Assembly: GCA_036939355.1 (NCBI GenBank) | Contig: JALLAP010000067.1 | Span: 1-21,485 of the forward strand | Direction of reading: 5' to 3' | From: Thalassiosira profunda | Lineage: Eukaryota; Bacillariophyta; Thalassiosirophyceae; Thalassiosirales; Thalassiosiraceae | Length of the DNA stretch: 21,485 nucleotides | Notes under the pieces: model-generated | The model's database searches: none | Told to the model about the DNA's origin: nothing | Seen by the model: the letters and a program-made list of their open reading frames with translations, nothing else | Translations under genes and position numbers: made by a program | Shown here: piece after piece, positions 1 to 9,198 of the stretch | Layout of the letters: each line of letters opens with the position of its first letter | How positions within the stretch are numbered: the stretch's first letter is position 1

Positions 1-394
1 CCAGTTTTGGTCGTTGGCTTTTTGTTGGCGGCCTTGGACCCGCCGACGCCGTCGACGGGCCGCGGCCCTCTCGGGTGTGGAGCAGCTGGTTGTTTGTCGC
101 CTGGAGCGCGATTGGGCCTCGTCGATGCGGCCGGATTGTCGGTTCGCTTTTGGTCGTTGGCTTTTTTCGCGCACCTCCGGGAGGTGCACGTGCACTGTGC
201 CTGGTGGCATGCGTCTGGAGCCAGCCTGATCGCAGGCCTCGTCTTGTGCTTCTGTCCGCGTCGATCGCCCTCCCATTTGTCGCTCACCATCTCTCTCTCT
301 CTCTGCTTCTCTGTTCTCGTCTCCGGGCAACTCCTCCAATCCATCGCGATTTGCAAAACGACCAAAACGAACCCACCCAAACAACCAATCGCAG
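1..394. other. upstream region of silaffin-like gene, no resolved gene
   Basis: No ATG-initiated exon with a signal peptide can be placed here with confidence. The frame of the downstream gene is open from 230 onward but contains no ATG. A plausible splice acceptor (AATCGCAG) ends at 394 in the right phase. The stretch holds an exact 19-nt direct repeat (5-23 and 148-166), an 8-bp inverted repeat GCACCTCC/GGAGGTGC (171-187) and a GTGCACGTGCAC palindrome (184-195) that resembles the motif found inside introns elsewhere in the window. A CT-rich tract lies at 289-322. The true first exon may be here or outside the window. Confidence 0.5.
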
Positions 395-1139
395 ACCAAC
401 CCGCCCCAGCCCATCGGTCCCCCCTTCACCCCCACCCCGCCCTACGGTCCCTGCAAGCCGGGCAAGTCCGGCAAGGGCTCCAAGGGAGGCAAGGGCTCCA
501 AGGGCGGCTACGGATCGTACGGTTACCGCCAGCTCTACGGGTACGACGGATACGTCGACTGCTACTCGTCCAAGAGCTCCAAGGGCAGCGGCAAGGGCGG
601 AAAGGGCGGCGGATACGGGTACGGCGGAGGGTACGGCAGCGGCAGCTCCTCGTCCAAGAGCGGCAAGGGCGGCGGAGGAGGGTACGGCGGCGGGTGAGTT
701 TTGTGCACGTGATGTGTCTGTCTCGAGCCGGCTTCGATGGATGTCGTCTGACGCTTCATTTCCTGCTCGTAGATACGGAGGCGGATACGGCAGCGGCAAG
801 TCCGGGAAGGGATCGAGCGGCAAGTCCGGAAAGGGCGGCGGAGGATACGGCCACGGGTGAGTTTCGCCGGACGTTGCACGTGATGTGCATCTGCGTTTAC
901 ATCGCTGGGACATCGCCTGACGCATTTCGTTCTTCGCCATCTACTTCAGGTACGGAGGAGGGTACGGCAGCGGCAAGTCCGGAAAGGGATCGAGCTCCAA
1001 GTCCGGAAAGGGCGGCAAGTACGGCCACTCGGGCAACTACAAGGATTACGACGGCCCCTACCGCCAGCTCCAGCAAGGCGAGGCGTCGGCATACGAGAAG
1101 AGCGGGAGAACCGGACTGCGGGGGAGACCGTCGGAGTAA
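395..1139 (+). CDS. silaffin/cingulin-like Lys/Gly/Ser/Tyr-rich protein (5' end unresolved)
   Basis: Spliced model: exons 395-693, 773-856 and 950-1139, with GTGAGT...AG introns 694-772 and 857-949, both phase 2. It gives 190 residues as modelled, ending at TAA 1137-1139. The product is low-complexity: KSGKGSKGGKGSKGG-type Lys clusters with KxxK spacing alternate with Gly/Tyr-rich blocks (YGYGGGYGSG). Two YRQL motifs bracket the repeats, one in SYGYRQLYGYDGY near the start and one near the end. Lys-rich SGK clusters alternating with Tyr-rich blocks are typical of diatom silaffins and cingulins, which are secreted and organise silica or the organic girdle matrix; that role is inferred from composition only. 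Exon 2 (84 nt) and the start of exon 3 are near copies, and the two introns also resemble each other, so an exon-intron unit was duplicated. No signal peptide is visible because the first exon is missing from the model. Confidence 0.7.
694..949 (+). repeat. tandem exon-intron duplication in silaffin-like gene
   Basis: Intron 1 (694-772) plus exon 2 (773-856) is repeated as intron 2 (857-949) plus the start of exon 3. Both exons encode a YGGGYGSGKSGKGSS-type unit. Both introns share a GCACGTGATGTG core near the 5' end and a CTGACGC(TT)CATTTC-like block near the middle. Splice phase (2) is preserved, so units can be added without breaking the frame. Confidence 0.7.
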
Positions 1140-1842
1140 AAAAAAACCCGGCACCTTCCAGAAGCAAAATCAAGCCACCCCCATCTTCGCACGCCTTCTC
1201 GAGGCCTTCTTCGGGCCTCGTATCACATCACACCCTTTGAGTTGACGTCTCCGTGCGTACTTCACTGTACTGTCGAGCACGAGAACCGTCGATCCTTCCA
1301 CCCTTAGAGAACCCATATCCATCTGCCTGCCTTGTCTTTGTCGTCGTTGGAAAACGGAGCCATCCTCCCGTCCTTTCTTGTCTCCAAGCTGTCGGGCTCC
1401 CGTCGTTCGAGTTGTCAGTCGCTTCTGTGTATCGAAATGAAGCGGCATTCGATCGACGAGGTTTGCAGCTATGTCGTGGAGCGGAATAGCGCGTGGGCCT
1501 TCGTTTCTGTGTTGTTGCCTTAGCCGTTTTAGTAGGAATTGGATAAGAAAATCAAGGAAACAGTCTTTTTACACGCTGGCAACCGTTGCAACTGGTTATT
1601 ACTTTACGAGATGACGCCACTCAATATCGATCGGAGGCGTGTGGTGCAACCGAGGCACGCCCCGGGAAGGCCAAAGGCCAACCAGACGCACGCCATAAAA
1701 GGCGACGATACGATGGTATGGTATGCTGCCAAAGATCATACAATACAGTTTCACTACTCATACATTTTCATTTCGCTAAAACGCCGGGTATAGTACTTCC
1801 GTCGCCACACCTCGCACTTTCCACGGGCATAGCGTATTCGAA
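1140..1842. other. intergenic, no gene seen
   Basis: About 700 nt between the silaffin-like stop codon and the end of the minus-strand secreted-protein gene. It begins with an A-rich run directly after the stop (1138-1146), presumably 3' UTR. Open frames at 1253-1523 and 1539-1861 begin at non-ATG codons or lack any recognisable domain, signal peptide or biased composition. I see no RNA gene or transposon. Confidence 0.5.
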
Positions 1843-2184
1843 TCATATCGCTGGACGATGAAGAACTTTCGTCATCAGCCATAGCAGCTCGGCGGCAACC
1901 CAAGGCCACAGACCCCTCGGACGACCCCTTGGCGACGTCGTTTGCGCTCCCCAGGCTATCACATTTTCATTTTCATTTGCACCGGCTCCTGGCGGACAGG
2001 TCGTAGCCGCGGAACCTCGATCCCTTTTGCCCCCGGGGCAGTTCCGGCAACCCTCGTTCTTTAATCTCTTGTAGGAATCTTCGAGGGATTCGTTATCATA
2101 ACTACAGTTTCCGTTGCTTGATCCAAGAACCTGACTTGAGCTGAAGGACAGAAGGATGGCAAATGCGATAGGCAGAAGCTTCAT
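1843..2184 (-). CDS. small secreted Cys-containing protein, unknown function
   Basis: I do not recognise this protein. The ATG at 2184 is chosen because it begins a clear signal peptide (MKLLPIAFAILLSFSSS, with likely cleavage after VLG around residue 21). The upstream in-frame ATG at 2322 would bury that signal 46 residues in. The 113-residue product has a short mature part with a Cys/Gly/Pro-rich stretch (NEGCRNCPGGKRD, then TCPPGAGANENEN) and then a Pro/Arg/Trp-rich C-terminus that looks less protein-like. An unseen intron could replace that C-terminal half. It diverges from gene A, with about 485 nt between start codons. Only the signal peptide supports the call. Confidence 0.45.
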   Translation of the reverse strand: MKLLPIAFAILLSFSSSQVLGSSNGNCSYDNESLEDSYKRLKNEGCRNCPGGKRDRGSAATTCPPGAGANENENVIAWGAQTTSPRGRPRGLWPWVAAELLWLMTKVLHRPAI

Positions 2185-2668
2185 GATATGATAGTTGTTG
2201 GTCGCTAGCAGCAGTTGGATCTTTGCTTTTCGTGTGCAAGCTTTTTGCCTTTTAATGATCACAATGTAACGCGCCCCACGCATTGAGTGGAAGGAAAGCG
2301 TCGTCTTGGTCTTGGGGTGCATGGCCGAAGAAATGAGGCGTGAGCACGATCAAGAAAAGATCCACAAAATAACGACTGCATCTCCAACACCGACGGCGGA
2401 GGCGGAGGCGACGCCCAGGCATCCAATCGCAATAGAGGCACCCCGCGACCAGAAAGGCCGCCTCGACTGCTCCTGCGAGGCGTGGCCGGCGGCTGTGCGG
2501 TCTTCGACTTCGACAGGGGCGCGTGGAGAGGCAACCACCGCCTCGGTGCCCTCTTGTTCATTTTTCTACGTAGGAATTCGAACTCTACGTAGGAATTCGA
2601 CCCCAAGATCAAGATTTTATTTGCACCACAACAATCACACCCCCGCTTCACATAACACGCAGCAGACG
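2185..2668. promoter_or_regulatory. divergent promoter region, secreted protein / DUF285 gene A
   Basis: Intergenic space between divergent start codons. It contains two copies of a 17-nt element, TCTACGTAGGAATTCGA, at 2565-2581 and 2584-2600 with a 2-nt spacer. A related element is found at the same distance upstream of paralogs B and C. The open frame running through 2306-2668 in phase with gene A is not conserved in the paralogs and is treated as untranslated. Confidence 0.5.
2565..2600 (+). repeat. 17-nt tandem direct repeat with CTACGTAG core upstream of gene A
   Basis: Two exact copies of TCTACGTAGGAATTCGA with a 19-nt period. Each contains the 8-bp palindrome CTACGTAG and an EcoRI-like GAATTC. 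The second CTACGTAG lies 84 nt upstream of the gene A ATG. A single close relative (TTCTACGTAGATTCGG, 12023-12038) lies 88 nt upstream of the gene B ATG. This could be a transcription-factor site or initiator-associated element. Confidence 0.6.
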
Positions 2669-4663
2669 ATGCCCCGAGGAACCACCCACGACGACGACGA
2701 CGACGCGGCCCCGCCCCCCGGCGGCAGCCCTCCGGAGGCGGGCGACGCGCCGTGTCCGTCGGCGGCAATTTTTCCGCCGCCGCCCGTGAACAATTCCAGT
2801 GCGAACACCGCCAGCAGCCATGGCACATCAAGCGGCGTCGAGAACCACCCCTCGCCCGACGATGCCCCGGTGCCCGTCACTCAGCTCTCCGCCGCCCTCG
2901 AAATGGAGGAACTGCGCAATAAGAAAGGCGTGGAGGAAATTGATGCGTCGGGAGACGACGCCCCGGTGCCCGTCGAAATGAACACATCTTATGATCGGGC
3001 GGAGAAGGGCGCTTCCGGAAGGGCAATGAAACGTGTGGAACTGGTCGATCGCGACGACGCGGGTCCCGTGCCTCCAGGGCAAATATCTGGCGATGGCTCT
3101 GACTTGAAAGTTGCGGCAAAGAAAAGGGCCGGCGCTCCCGTGGTGACGGCACCGCAGCCTAGGCCACCTCCGACTCCGGATGATGTCGAGGATGCTCGCC
3201 CCACGCCGGTGACTCCAGCCGTCCGACCGCCTCCGCCCTCGATGATGCCAGGAAATGCACCCGCATCCGATCCTATCGAGCCCTCCGTTCCCATCTTGCA
3301 CGCGCGCCTAGTCGAGGACGAGCCGGAGCCGCCGGAACGGACCCCGGTGCATGCCACTCTGATCGAGGACGAACCGGAGCGGTCGGTGTACCATGCCGTG
3401 CCTGTCGGGGAAGAGCACTGGGCCAAGCAGCACCAGAGGAAGATCGTCGGGGGATTTGTGCTGGTGATTGTCGCCATGGCTGTGGCCTTTGGTGTGACGT
3501 TTGGCACGGGCGGCGGAGATGACGGGACCTTCTTTGCTACATCCCAGCCATCGAGCTCGGTTTCTCCTTCATCCCCGCCGACTCTTTCGTTGTCGCCGTC
3601 GATCCAACCATCAATTCATCCACGCTTGTGCTTCGCTGACAGCGAGGAGCTCAAAACTGCGGTGAACGACTACACGGCAGGAGGAGCCGCATGCTGGAAA
3701 GGAGAGAGCGAGTGCGAGGTCGTCCAAACGTACGGGTGGCCAATTGGGACGTGGTGCACATCCAACGTCACCGACATGTCGGGATTGTTTCAAGGCAAAG
3801 GCAATTTCAACGACGACCTGACCTCGTGGGACACCTCCGAAGTCACTGATATGCATGACATGTTCCGGGGAGCCTCTTCATTCGACGGGGATGTGGGCAA
3901 TTTCAACACGTCAAGAGTCACTTCGATGTATGAAATGTTCTGGGGAACCTCTTCATTCAACGGGGACGTCGGCAGTTGGGACACCTCCCAAGTCACTGAT
4001 ATGAGTGGAATGTTCGCTGGAGCCTCTTCCTCCAATGTGAACGTGAGCAGTTTTGACACCTCCAAAGTGACATCGATGGGAGGCATGTTCCGGGGAGCCT
4101 CTTTATTCAACGGGGACGTGAGCAACTTCGACACCTCCAAAGTCACTGATATGTATGGAATGTTCGATCAAGCCGTATCCTTCAATGGGGACGTCAGCAA
4201 CTTCAACACCTCCAAAGTCACGTCGATGGCTTACATGTTCCAAAGTGCCTACTCATTCAACCAGGACGTGAGCAGCTTCGATACCTCCAAAGTCAATTGG
4301 ATGAACAGCATGTTCCGGGGAGCCTCTTCATACAACGGAGACGTGAGCAGTTGGGACACCTCCAAAGTCACGTTGATATCTTACATGTTCAGTGACGCCA
4401 CTTCGTTCAATCAGGACGTGAGCAGTTGGGACGTGGCCTCTGTGACAGACATGAGAAATATGTTCAAGGGAGCCAGCTCGTTCATCCAGAACCTCTGTGC
4501 CTGGGGAGTTTATTACAATGCTACTGTCTTGTTGGCCGAGACAAACATCTGGATAGATGACCCATACACCGACATGTTCAACGGCACGAGCTGTCCCAGC
4601 CAAAACAATCCAGCGGGGCCTGACACAAACTGGTGCGTGGCGACGTGCGTCGGTGCCAATTAG
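2669..4663 (+). CDS. type II membrane protein with BspA-like/DUF285 repeats (paralog A)
   Basis: Intronless, 664 residues. The ATG at 2669 is chosen because the N-terminus (MPRGTTHDDDDDAA) then aligns with paralogs B and C. The N-terminal ~258 residues are cytosolic in prediction: acidic, Pro-rich, with repeated DDAPVPV motifs, SYDRAEKG and a VPVGEEHWAKQHQRK segment just before the membrane. One hydrophobic helix (about 259-280) with basic residues on its N-side predicts N-in/C-out topology. A Thr/Ser/Pro stalk follows, then a Cys-containing cap (TYGWPIGTWCTSNVTDMS), then ten ~25-residue repeats of the form MFxGASSFNGDVSxxDTSKVTSM. These are BspA-like (DUF285) leucine-rich-repeat relatives, found on surfaces of bacteria and protists and often involved in adhesion. 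The last repeat runs into CAWGVYYN and a short Cys tail. The protein stops at TAG 4661-4663, where paralog C continues into another domain. Confidence 0.88.
   Translation: MPRGTTHDDDDDAAPPPGGSPPEAGDAPCPSAAIFPPPPVNNSSANTASSHGTSSGVENHPSPDDAPVPVTQLSAALEMEELRNKKGVEEIDASGDDAPVPVEMNTSYDRAEKGASGRAMKRVELVDRDDAGPVPPGQISGDGSDLKVAAKKRAGAPVVTAPQPRPPPTPDDVEDARPTPVTPAVRPPPPSMMPGNAPASDPIEPSVPILHARLVEDEPEPPERTPVHATLIEDEPERSVYHAVPVGEEHWAKQHQRKIVGGFVLVIVAMAVAFGVTFGTGGGDDGTFFATSQPSSSVSPSSPPTLSLSPSIQPSIHPRLCFADSEELKTAVNDYTAGGAACWKGESECEVVQTYGWPIGTWCTSNVTDMSGLFQGKGNFNDDLTSWDTSEVTDMHDMFRGASSFDGDVGNFNTSRVTSMYEMFWGTSSFNGDVGSWDTSQVTDMSGMFAGASSSNVNVSSFDTSKVTSMGGMFRGASLFNGDVSNFDTSKVTDMYGMFDQAVSFNGDVSNFNTSKVTSMAYMFQSAYSFNQDVSSFDTSKVNWMNSMFRGASSYNGDVSSWDTSKVTLISYMFSDATSFNQDVSSWDVASVTDMRNMFKGASSFIQNLCAWGVYYNATVLLAETNIWIDDPYTDMFNGTSCPSQNNPAGPDTNWCVATCVGAN
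3793..4520 (+). repeat. 75-nt coding tandem repeats (DUF285) in gene A
   Basis: About ten 25-codon units, each beginning near ATGTTC and containing the conserved GGGACGTGAGCA...GACACCTCCAAAGTCAC core. The repeat structure generates long antisense open frames that are shadows. Equivalent arrays are at about 13195-13840 (gene B) and 15876-16600 (gene C). Confidence 0.85.
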
Positions 4664-4925
4664 ACACCGGCGTAGGTTCTTTTGGCGTGGGCTTCTATTT
4701 GTCCAAGGCGACTCATTCCGCTTCGACGACTCTCTGGCCAACGAACAATACACTCGAACCTAGGTACAGTTCTTACGAGTATGTTCGTTCCGGAGACGGC
4801 ATCTGTTGTTCGAAGGGCAACGGCGAATACGCAGCAACGAGCGAGGGAATGACCCTGGCCGTGGGCGGAGAATTCGAGACATTCAGCGAAGAAGCTGTCT
4901 TTGACATCCCGGTGGGGCATGAGGT
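4664..4925 (+). pseudogene. decayed C-terminal GDGICC module of gene A
   Basis: The sequence after the gene A stop still matches the end of gene C, but in broken pieces. GVGFYLSKA is in frame 1 (positions 1 mod 3), FRFDDSLANEQYTRT in frame 0 ending at a TAG, then RSGDGICCSKGNGEY through GGEFETFSEEAVFDIP again in frame 1. The main gene A frame is frame 2. Relative to gene C (16730-17088), gene A has several short deletions, including the stretch between the LSK and SFRFDD equivalents and the one covering CLETGR. The module is therefore no longer translatable as part of gene A. Confidence 0.85.
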
Positions 4926-4937
4926 CATAGGAAAAGA

Positions 4938-4974
4938 GTTCCAGCGACATTCTATTGCGTTGCATTTGGAGGTA
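4938..4974 (+). repeat. 37-nt conserved 3' flank shared by genes A and B
   Basis: The 37 nt beginning GTTCCAGCGACATTCTATTG are identical at 4938-4974 (after the dead tail of gene A) and 14086-14122 (81 nt after the gene B stop). No equivalent is seen after gene C. The match shows that A and B share their 3' flank, so the absence of the C-terminal module in B is a deletion between its stop codon and this flank. Confidence 0.85.
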
Positions 4975-5145
4975 TCCCCTTGCCCCCCGGTATTAGAGCG
5001 CGCGTCTTGCCAACGAGCCAAGCGAGGGAGAGGTTGCATGTAGCTCCTCGGTCAGCTGCTCTGTGCAGTTTTGCTTACGACCAGAAAACTTCTTGGCGAA
5101 GGATCCAGGTCGTAAAAATTAGACAAGCCCTTCAACTTCCTCTCA

Positions 5146-5169
5146 GCGGCGGCGGCGGCGGCGGCGGCG
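5146..5169 (+). repeat. (GGC)n trinucleotide microsatellite
   Basis: A run of eight perfect CGG/GGC triplets in noncoding sequence, responsible for poly-Gly and poly-Arg shadow frames on both strands. Confidence 0.9.
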
Positions 5170-5469
5170 TCGGCTCTCACAGCCACTCCCCCGGGCGGTG
5201 GTGAGGGGGCGAGGGATCGCGCGAGGCGTGCTTACATTGCCATTGTTTGCGCCGTGCCGTCGCCCGTCCGAATCCTGCGGCGCCGGACTGGTTGGTTGGG
5301 AGAGCAGCGTGGGTCGTGCGGGTGAGTGCCACGCCAACGGGGGATGGGGGGTGCCGTCTCCGTTGCGCGAGGCCATTGTAAATCCCCGCGATGATGCCGT
5401 GGGGATCGGATGGCCGTCCTCTCGCCGCTCGGCGCTTCCGGCGGGGGCGCCCGGATATAATTGCGGGAT

Positions 5470-5517
5470 AATTGCAACGCGTCTATCTCGGACAATTGCA
5501 GCGATCTATCTCTTATT
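5470..5517 (+). repeat. degenerate 24-nt tandem repeat in GPCR promoter
   Basis: Two adjacent copies of the pattern AATTGCA(A/G)CG..TCTATCTC, starting at 5470 and 5494. They lie just downstream of a TATA-like GATATAAT (5453-5460). Each copy carries a TTGCA core, the hexamer that recurs through this promoter. Confidence 0.5.
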
Positions 5518-5908
5518 TCGCCTGAGTGCACTCTTGCAGCGCATCCACCGCCGGACTCACTCTTTATCTCACGCCGCACTTGCAGCACCATCGCCGAAGA
5601 AATTAGTCGTCGAATAGAAACGGAAGATAGGGCGCGGGCGACCTTCGTTGCAATTTGTGCTCACAACTCGTGTGCGCGTGTTGCACGTTGTTTTTATCTG
5701 GGCGGCACTCTCCGGCACAGACGGTCCTACGCCGCTGTGGAAGCTTTTATGAATCTCGAGAGGAGGACGCACCTTCGAGGATAGATCGCGGGTGGCTCAA
5801 ATTCGAGCTCAGCAGCAGGGGGAAGCAGCGCGCTGGAACAACCCGTTGCAATTTTGCTTGGAAGGGCTGTCAGCTATTGCAACGATTGCCTCGCAAACCA
5901 CACGCACC

Positions 5909-8900
5909 ATGGCATCGCGTCCACCTTCTTCCATACGGGTCGGGGCCATCGCACGAGGCGTCCTCGTCCTCCTACTCCTCGCCAGCGGCACTGCCCAATC
6001 GCCAAACGACGGCAGCGAAGACAGCGGAACCAACGGGCCTATTGCAAATAATCGGCCGAATGGCAACCGGCCCAACAATGGCAGACCCAACGGCCAGCAA
6101 TCCGCCCTCCCCGCCGCCTTCGCCTACGACTCCGTCGCGGACCTCCTCCCGTGCCCCCTCTCCCTGAAACAAATCGAGGCCCTGGGCGTCGACAGTGCGA
6201 ACGACGGGGCCCCGTGCCTCCTGACCGACACGCTGCCCGATGTCGAGGCCACCCTGACTGTAGACGCCTCCTCCAATCGGACGGCCGTGGTCACGGTCGT
6301 TTCCGCGATGGAACGGGGGTGCATGGTCCAAACCGCGGGCGCCCTGACGTTGGTGGAGCAGCTCAACGACAGCAACGGCGGGTTGGGGGCTGCGATTGGA
6401 TACAACCGAGACCATTACGTGAAGTTTCGATTGGTGACGGTGCTGGTCGGGCACGTGGTGGGGCTGGGCGGGCGACGGGAGTACGGGCGGGCGCACAAGC
6501 AGGTGCTCGAGGATCTAATTGTGAGTGTTGTGGCGCTGATTGATATGTGGTCGTTGCATGAGCACATCATTTGCACATTTAGTTTGCATGTCTTGTGCGC
6601 AACTCTCCTGTGTTTTGCTAACATCAACGAATGCCATCGCAAAACAGACAACCTACTCCCCGCAATACATTCTGGGAGCCTGCCGGGCGTTTGCGGAGAA
6701 CGACAAGGATTTGGCGGGGAAGCACAGGACCATGCTACTAAGCACAGCCGGGCCGCAATCCTTCTACCAGGTGGAGTCGAACGAGCACGTCTTCGGAACC
6801 TTTGTACCGACGGAAACGTACGGCGACGCGGCATTACGGGCGCTTCGCTTGGCGCACCCCGAGCGCGCCTCCCGGGAGCATGTGCCGATTCGCATCATTC
6901 GCGCCGATGCCATCGCCCTAACGCACTTTACGGCGTGCACCGCGGTGAGGGACAAGGCCCTCGCGGAGGGATTCGCGGACACGGACGAAATCGAGTACGT
7001 GGCCCGAGACGACGAGGACGGGGACGGCGTCTTGAATCGGTGGGACGACGACCACATCAACAAGCTGGCGGACTTTGCGTGCCCTCCGGCCTCGCGAGGG
7101 AACGCCGTCTTCATTTGCCAGGCGTCCGACCGGGTCCTGGACAATTTCATCGAGAGGTTCCGGGGAAACGGCTGCCGACCGGTGAGTTGCATTTGCAAAT
7201 GTATTGTACCTGCAATTGCACTTCAATCAGGGCATTTATCTTACATAAGCACATCTTGTGCTCAAAGGCCCTCCTCTGGGGAAGTAATGCTCGCGAAGAG
7301 TGGGTGCAGGAGGAAAGCCGCGACGATGCTTCGGTTTACACCAATCTCGACAAGGCGTACGGGGTCATGACGGACGGACAGTGGCACTCTTCGATGGACT
7401 ATGAAGACGAATTCTTCTCGTCGGGGCAGGCCATGCTGGACCTCCTCGAGCAAACGTACGGCCTGAAACCCGTCGAGGGCGCAGAGGCGCTGGCCCATTA
7501 CCACGTGAGCTCACTGTGCACATCATGTGTCCACTTTTATTGCAAGTCAAGCGCTAACTCTCCTTTTACCTGCTTTAGTCCATCTATCTTATGCACGAGA
7601 ACGTGAGGGCCCACTTCAAAACGGAGGACGTTCCGGATGTGGTTGGAACTTTCGCCTCCAACTACGAGGACCTGCGCCGGGGCATGACGAATTTATTCCT
7701 CGAATCGAGCCTCTTTGGCCCCACGAAGTTCGACGCGGACCGGAGGAACGTGGGGCGCCCGGCTGCTGGAAAACAATGGCTGGTCACTGACGGAAAGGTC
7801 GAGCTGATGCTGGTGTCGCCCGCCGATCAGGCGCGGGTGGGCGTCGCCTATCCGGCTCCCGCGTCGCTGTTCTGCGAGGCTGGATCGTTCGTCAGCGAGG
7901 CCAAGGCCCTCGCCAATCCTTCCGTGATGGAGAGTCGGTGCGAAATGTGCCCGGTGGATGCCTTTCAACCGGAAACGAATAACGATTTTAGCTGCCGGGC
8001 GTGTCCGGAGGGTTCAGGCACCGACGGAGCCACCGGGGCCACGGGCTGCGTGGCGGTGGAAGAGAACCTGATTCCGCAAGGCATGCTCGCGTTCGGTTAC
8101 GCGATGGTGTGCATCAACGGGATCCTGGCCATCACCTTTGCGATATGGACCGTTTACTACCGCAAGGATGCAGTTGTCACGCTGGGTCAAAAGGAATTTC
8201 TCCTCCTATTGTGCTTCGGGTCCTTGCTCTCCTCAAGCTCGATCATCCCGCTGTCGTTCCAAGCTGGCATCCTCGACGACGCGGCGGCCGATGCGGCGTC
8301 AAAAGCCTGCGTGGCCGCTCCGTGGATCTACTCGACTGGTTGGGTGACGCAGTACTCGTCGCTTCTGGCCAAGTCGTACCGGATGCGACAGGTAATGAAG
8401 GCCGGGGCAGAGATGAGAAGGAAAACGGTGACGGTCAAGCAGACACTGCTGATCGTTGCGGTTGCCCTCCTCCTCAACTATTGCATTGTGATCCCATGGA
8501 CTGCGGCAGATCCCTTGTCTTGGGAACGGGTCGATTTGGGAGTCACAGTTGACGACGGCGTCTTAACTCGCGAGACGGTGGGAAGATGCAGTTCCGACCA
8601 TCTCGCTGCATGGCTTGGATCGATGTTCGGATATCACCTGGCCATCATGATCGCCACCAACACCATTCTGTGGAAGCTTCGAAAGGTCAACGATCGATAC
8701 CAGGAGTCCAAGTATGTTACGCTCGCGAGCCTCTTCGCGTTCGAATTCTTCTTATTGGGTGTTCCGATCCTGCTTGCCGTCAGGGACTCGTCCGAGCTTC
8801 GGCATCTGATCTTTGTCATTATCATCGCGTTCAGCGATCTCGGCATACTTCTGATGGTGTTCGTTCCAAAGATTCGATTCCAGAGGAAGGGGCTGCCGGA

Positions 8901-9198
8901 GAACACGACAGTCGTTGACTCCATCATGAAGTCAGGGAACTCGCGATCGGGTCGTTCGGGCGAGAGTCAACAGAGCAGCAGAGCTGGTGGGACACGTTGC
9001 ATCAGATGCTCTGCAGAAATGAAGGTCTGCGCGGCCTGTGTCACGTGTCACCCAGAAGCAATTCCTTTCATCGCAGCAGCACCAGAGTCGGCGAGAGAGA
9101 TTCCTTTGGCAGTTGTGTCTGAATCGGCATTGCCTGTATCATCGTCTTTGCCTGATATCTCGGAAACGGAGGAGCAAGCACTCCCGAGAAATGGTTAG
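5909..9198 (+). CDS. class C (GABA-B-like) G-protein-coupled receptor
   Basis: Four exons: 5909-6520, 6648-7181, 7268-7504 and 7579-9198. All three introns are phase 0 (GTGAG...AG), giving 1000 residues. The start ATG sits in CACCATGG. A signal peptide spans about 1-31 (VLVLLLLASGTAQS). Residues ~70-570 form a type I periplasmic-binding-protein/ANF-receptor-like ligand domain; recognisable parts are GACRAFAEND, the HVFGTFVPTETYGDAALRAL segment, and FGPTKFDADRRNVG. A Cys-rich stretch (CEMCPVDAFQP...CRACPEGSG, about 582-612) joins it to seven hydrophobic helices from about 628 to 893, matching the 7tm_3 family. The tail (894-1000) is Ser-rich with a Cys cluster (RCIRCS, CAACVTC). It would act at the plasma membrane as a receptor for an amino-acid-like ligand coupled to G proteins; the ligand is not predictable here. 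Upstream TTGCAA hexamers are shared with the glutamate receptor promoter. Confidence 0.9.
7516..7534 (+). repeat. best copy of the intronic quasi-palindromic motif
   Basis: GTGCACATCATGTGTCCAC in intron 3 of the GPCR, 12 nt into the intron. CACAT-C-ATGTG is a perfect inverted repeat. Related copies lie in introns of four other genes or gene remnants: 703-718, 874-890, 6560-6577, 7248-7262, 11608-11626 (minus), 14351-14380 (minus), 20266-20283, 20344-20362, 20707-20720 and 20853-20869. Splice sites are elsewhere in each intron, so the motif is not part of the splice consensus. Confidence 0.65.

Larger units (their letters stand above)
4926..5908. promoter_or_regulatory. intergenic region and promoter of class C GPCR
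   Basis: No convincing gene. It holds a 37-nt tract (4938-4974) identical to one downstream of gene B, a (GGC)n microsatellite (5146-5169), a TATA-like GATATAAT (5453-5460), a degenerate 24-nt tandem repeat (5470-5517) and four TTGCAA hexamers (5472, 5648, 5846, 5877) upstream of the GPCR ATG. The open frames between 5143 and 5617 on both strands are Arg/Pro/Gly-rich products of GC bias. Confidence 0.5.

Noticed and set aside
7..1245. 412-codon open frame across the silaffin-like locus
   Set aside because: It begins at a non-ATG codon and reads the repeats in the wrong frame, giving Arg/Gln-rich sequence; the spliced frame 395-1139 gives a coherent repeat protein with consensus splice sites.
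1539..1861. Possible small + strand genes
   Set aside because: Starts are not ATG or the products have no signal peptide, domain or compositional sign of coding.
2306..2668. N-terminal extension of gene A
   Set aside because: Open but not conserved in paralogs B and C, whose similarity starts at the inner ATG; it also covers the tandem promoter repeat.
3790..4146. Antisense open frame with VTLEVSKLLTSP repeats (also in genes B and C)
   Set aside because: Mirror image of the 75-nt DUF285 coding repeats, which are periodic in three; not an independent gene.
3793..4520. CRISPR array or satellite interpretation of the regular 75-nt repeats
   Set aside because: Units are coding, 25 codons each, conserved at protein level as DUF285 repeats, and without spacers.
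5143..5617. Overlapping open frames on both strands
   Set aside because: Produced by GC-rich sequence and the (GGC)n run; products are Arg/Pro/Gly-rich without domains.
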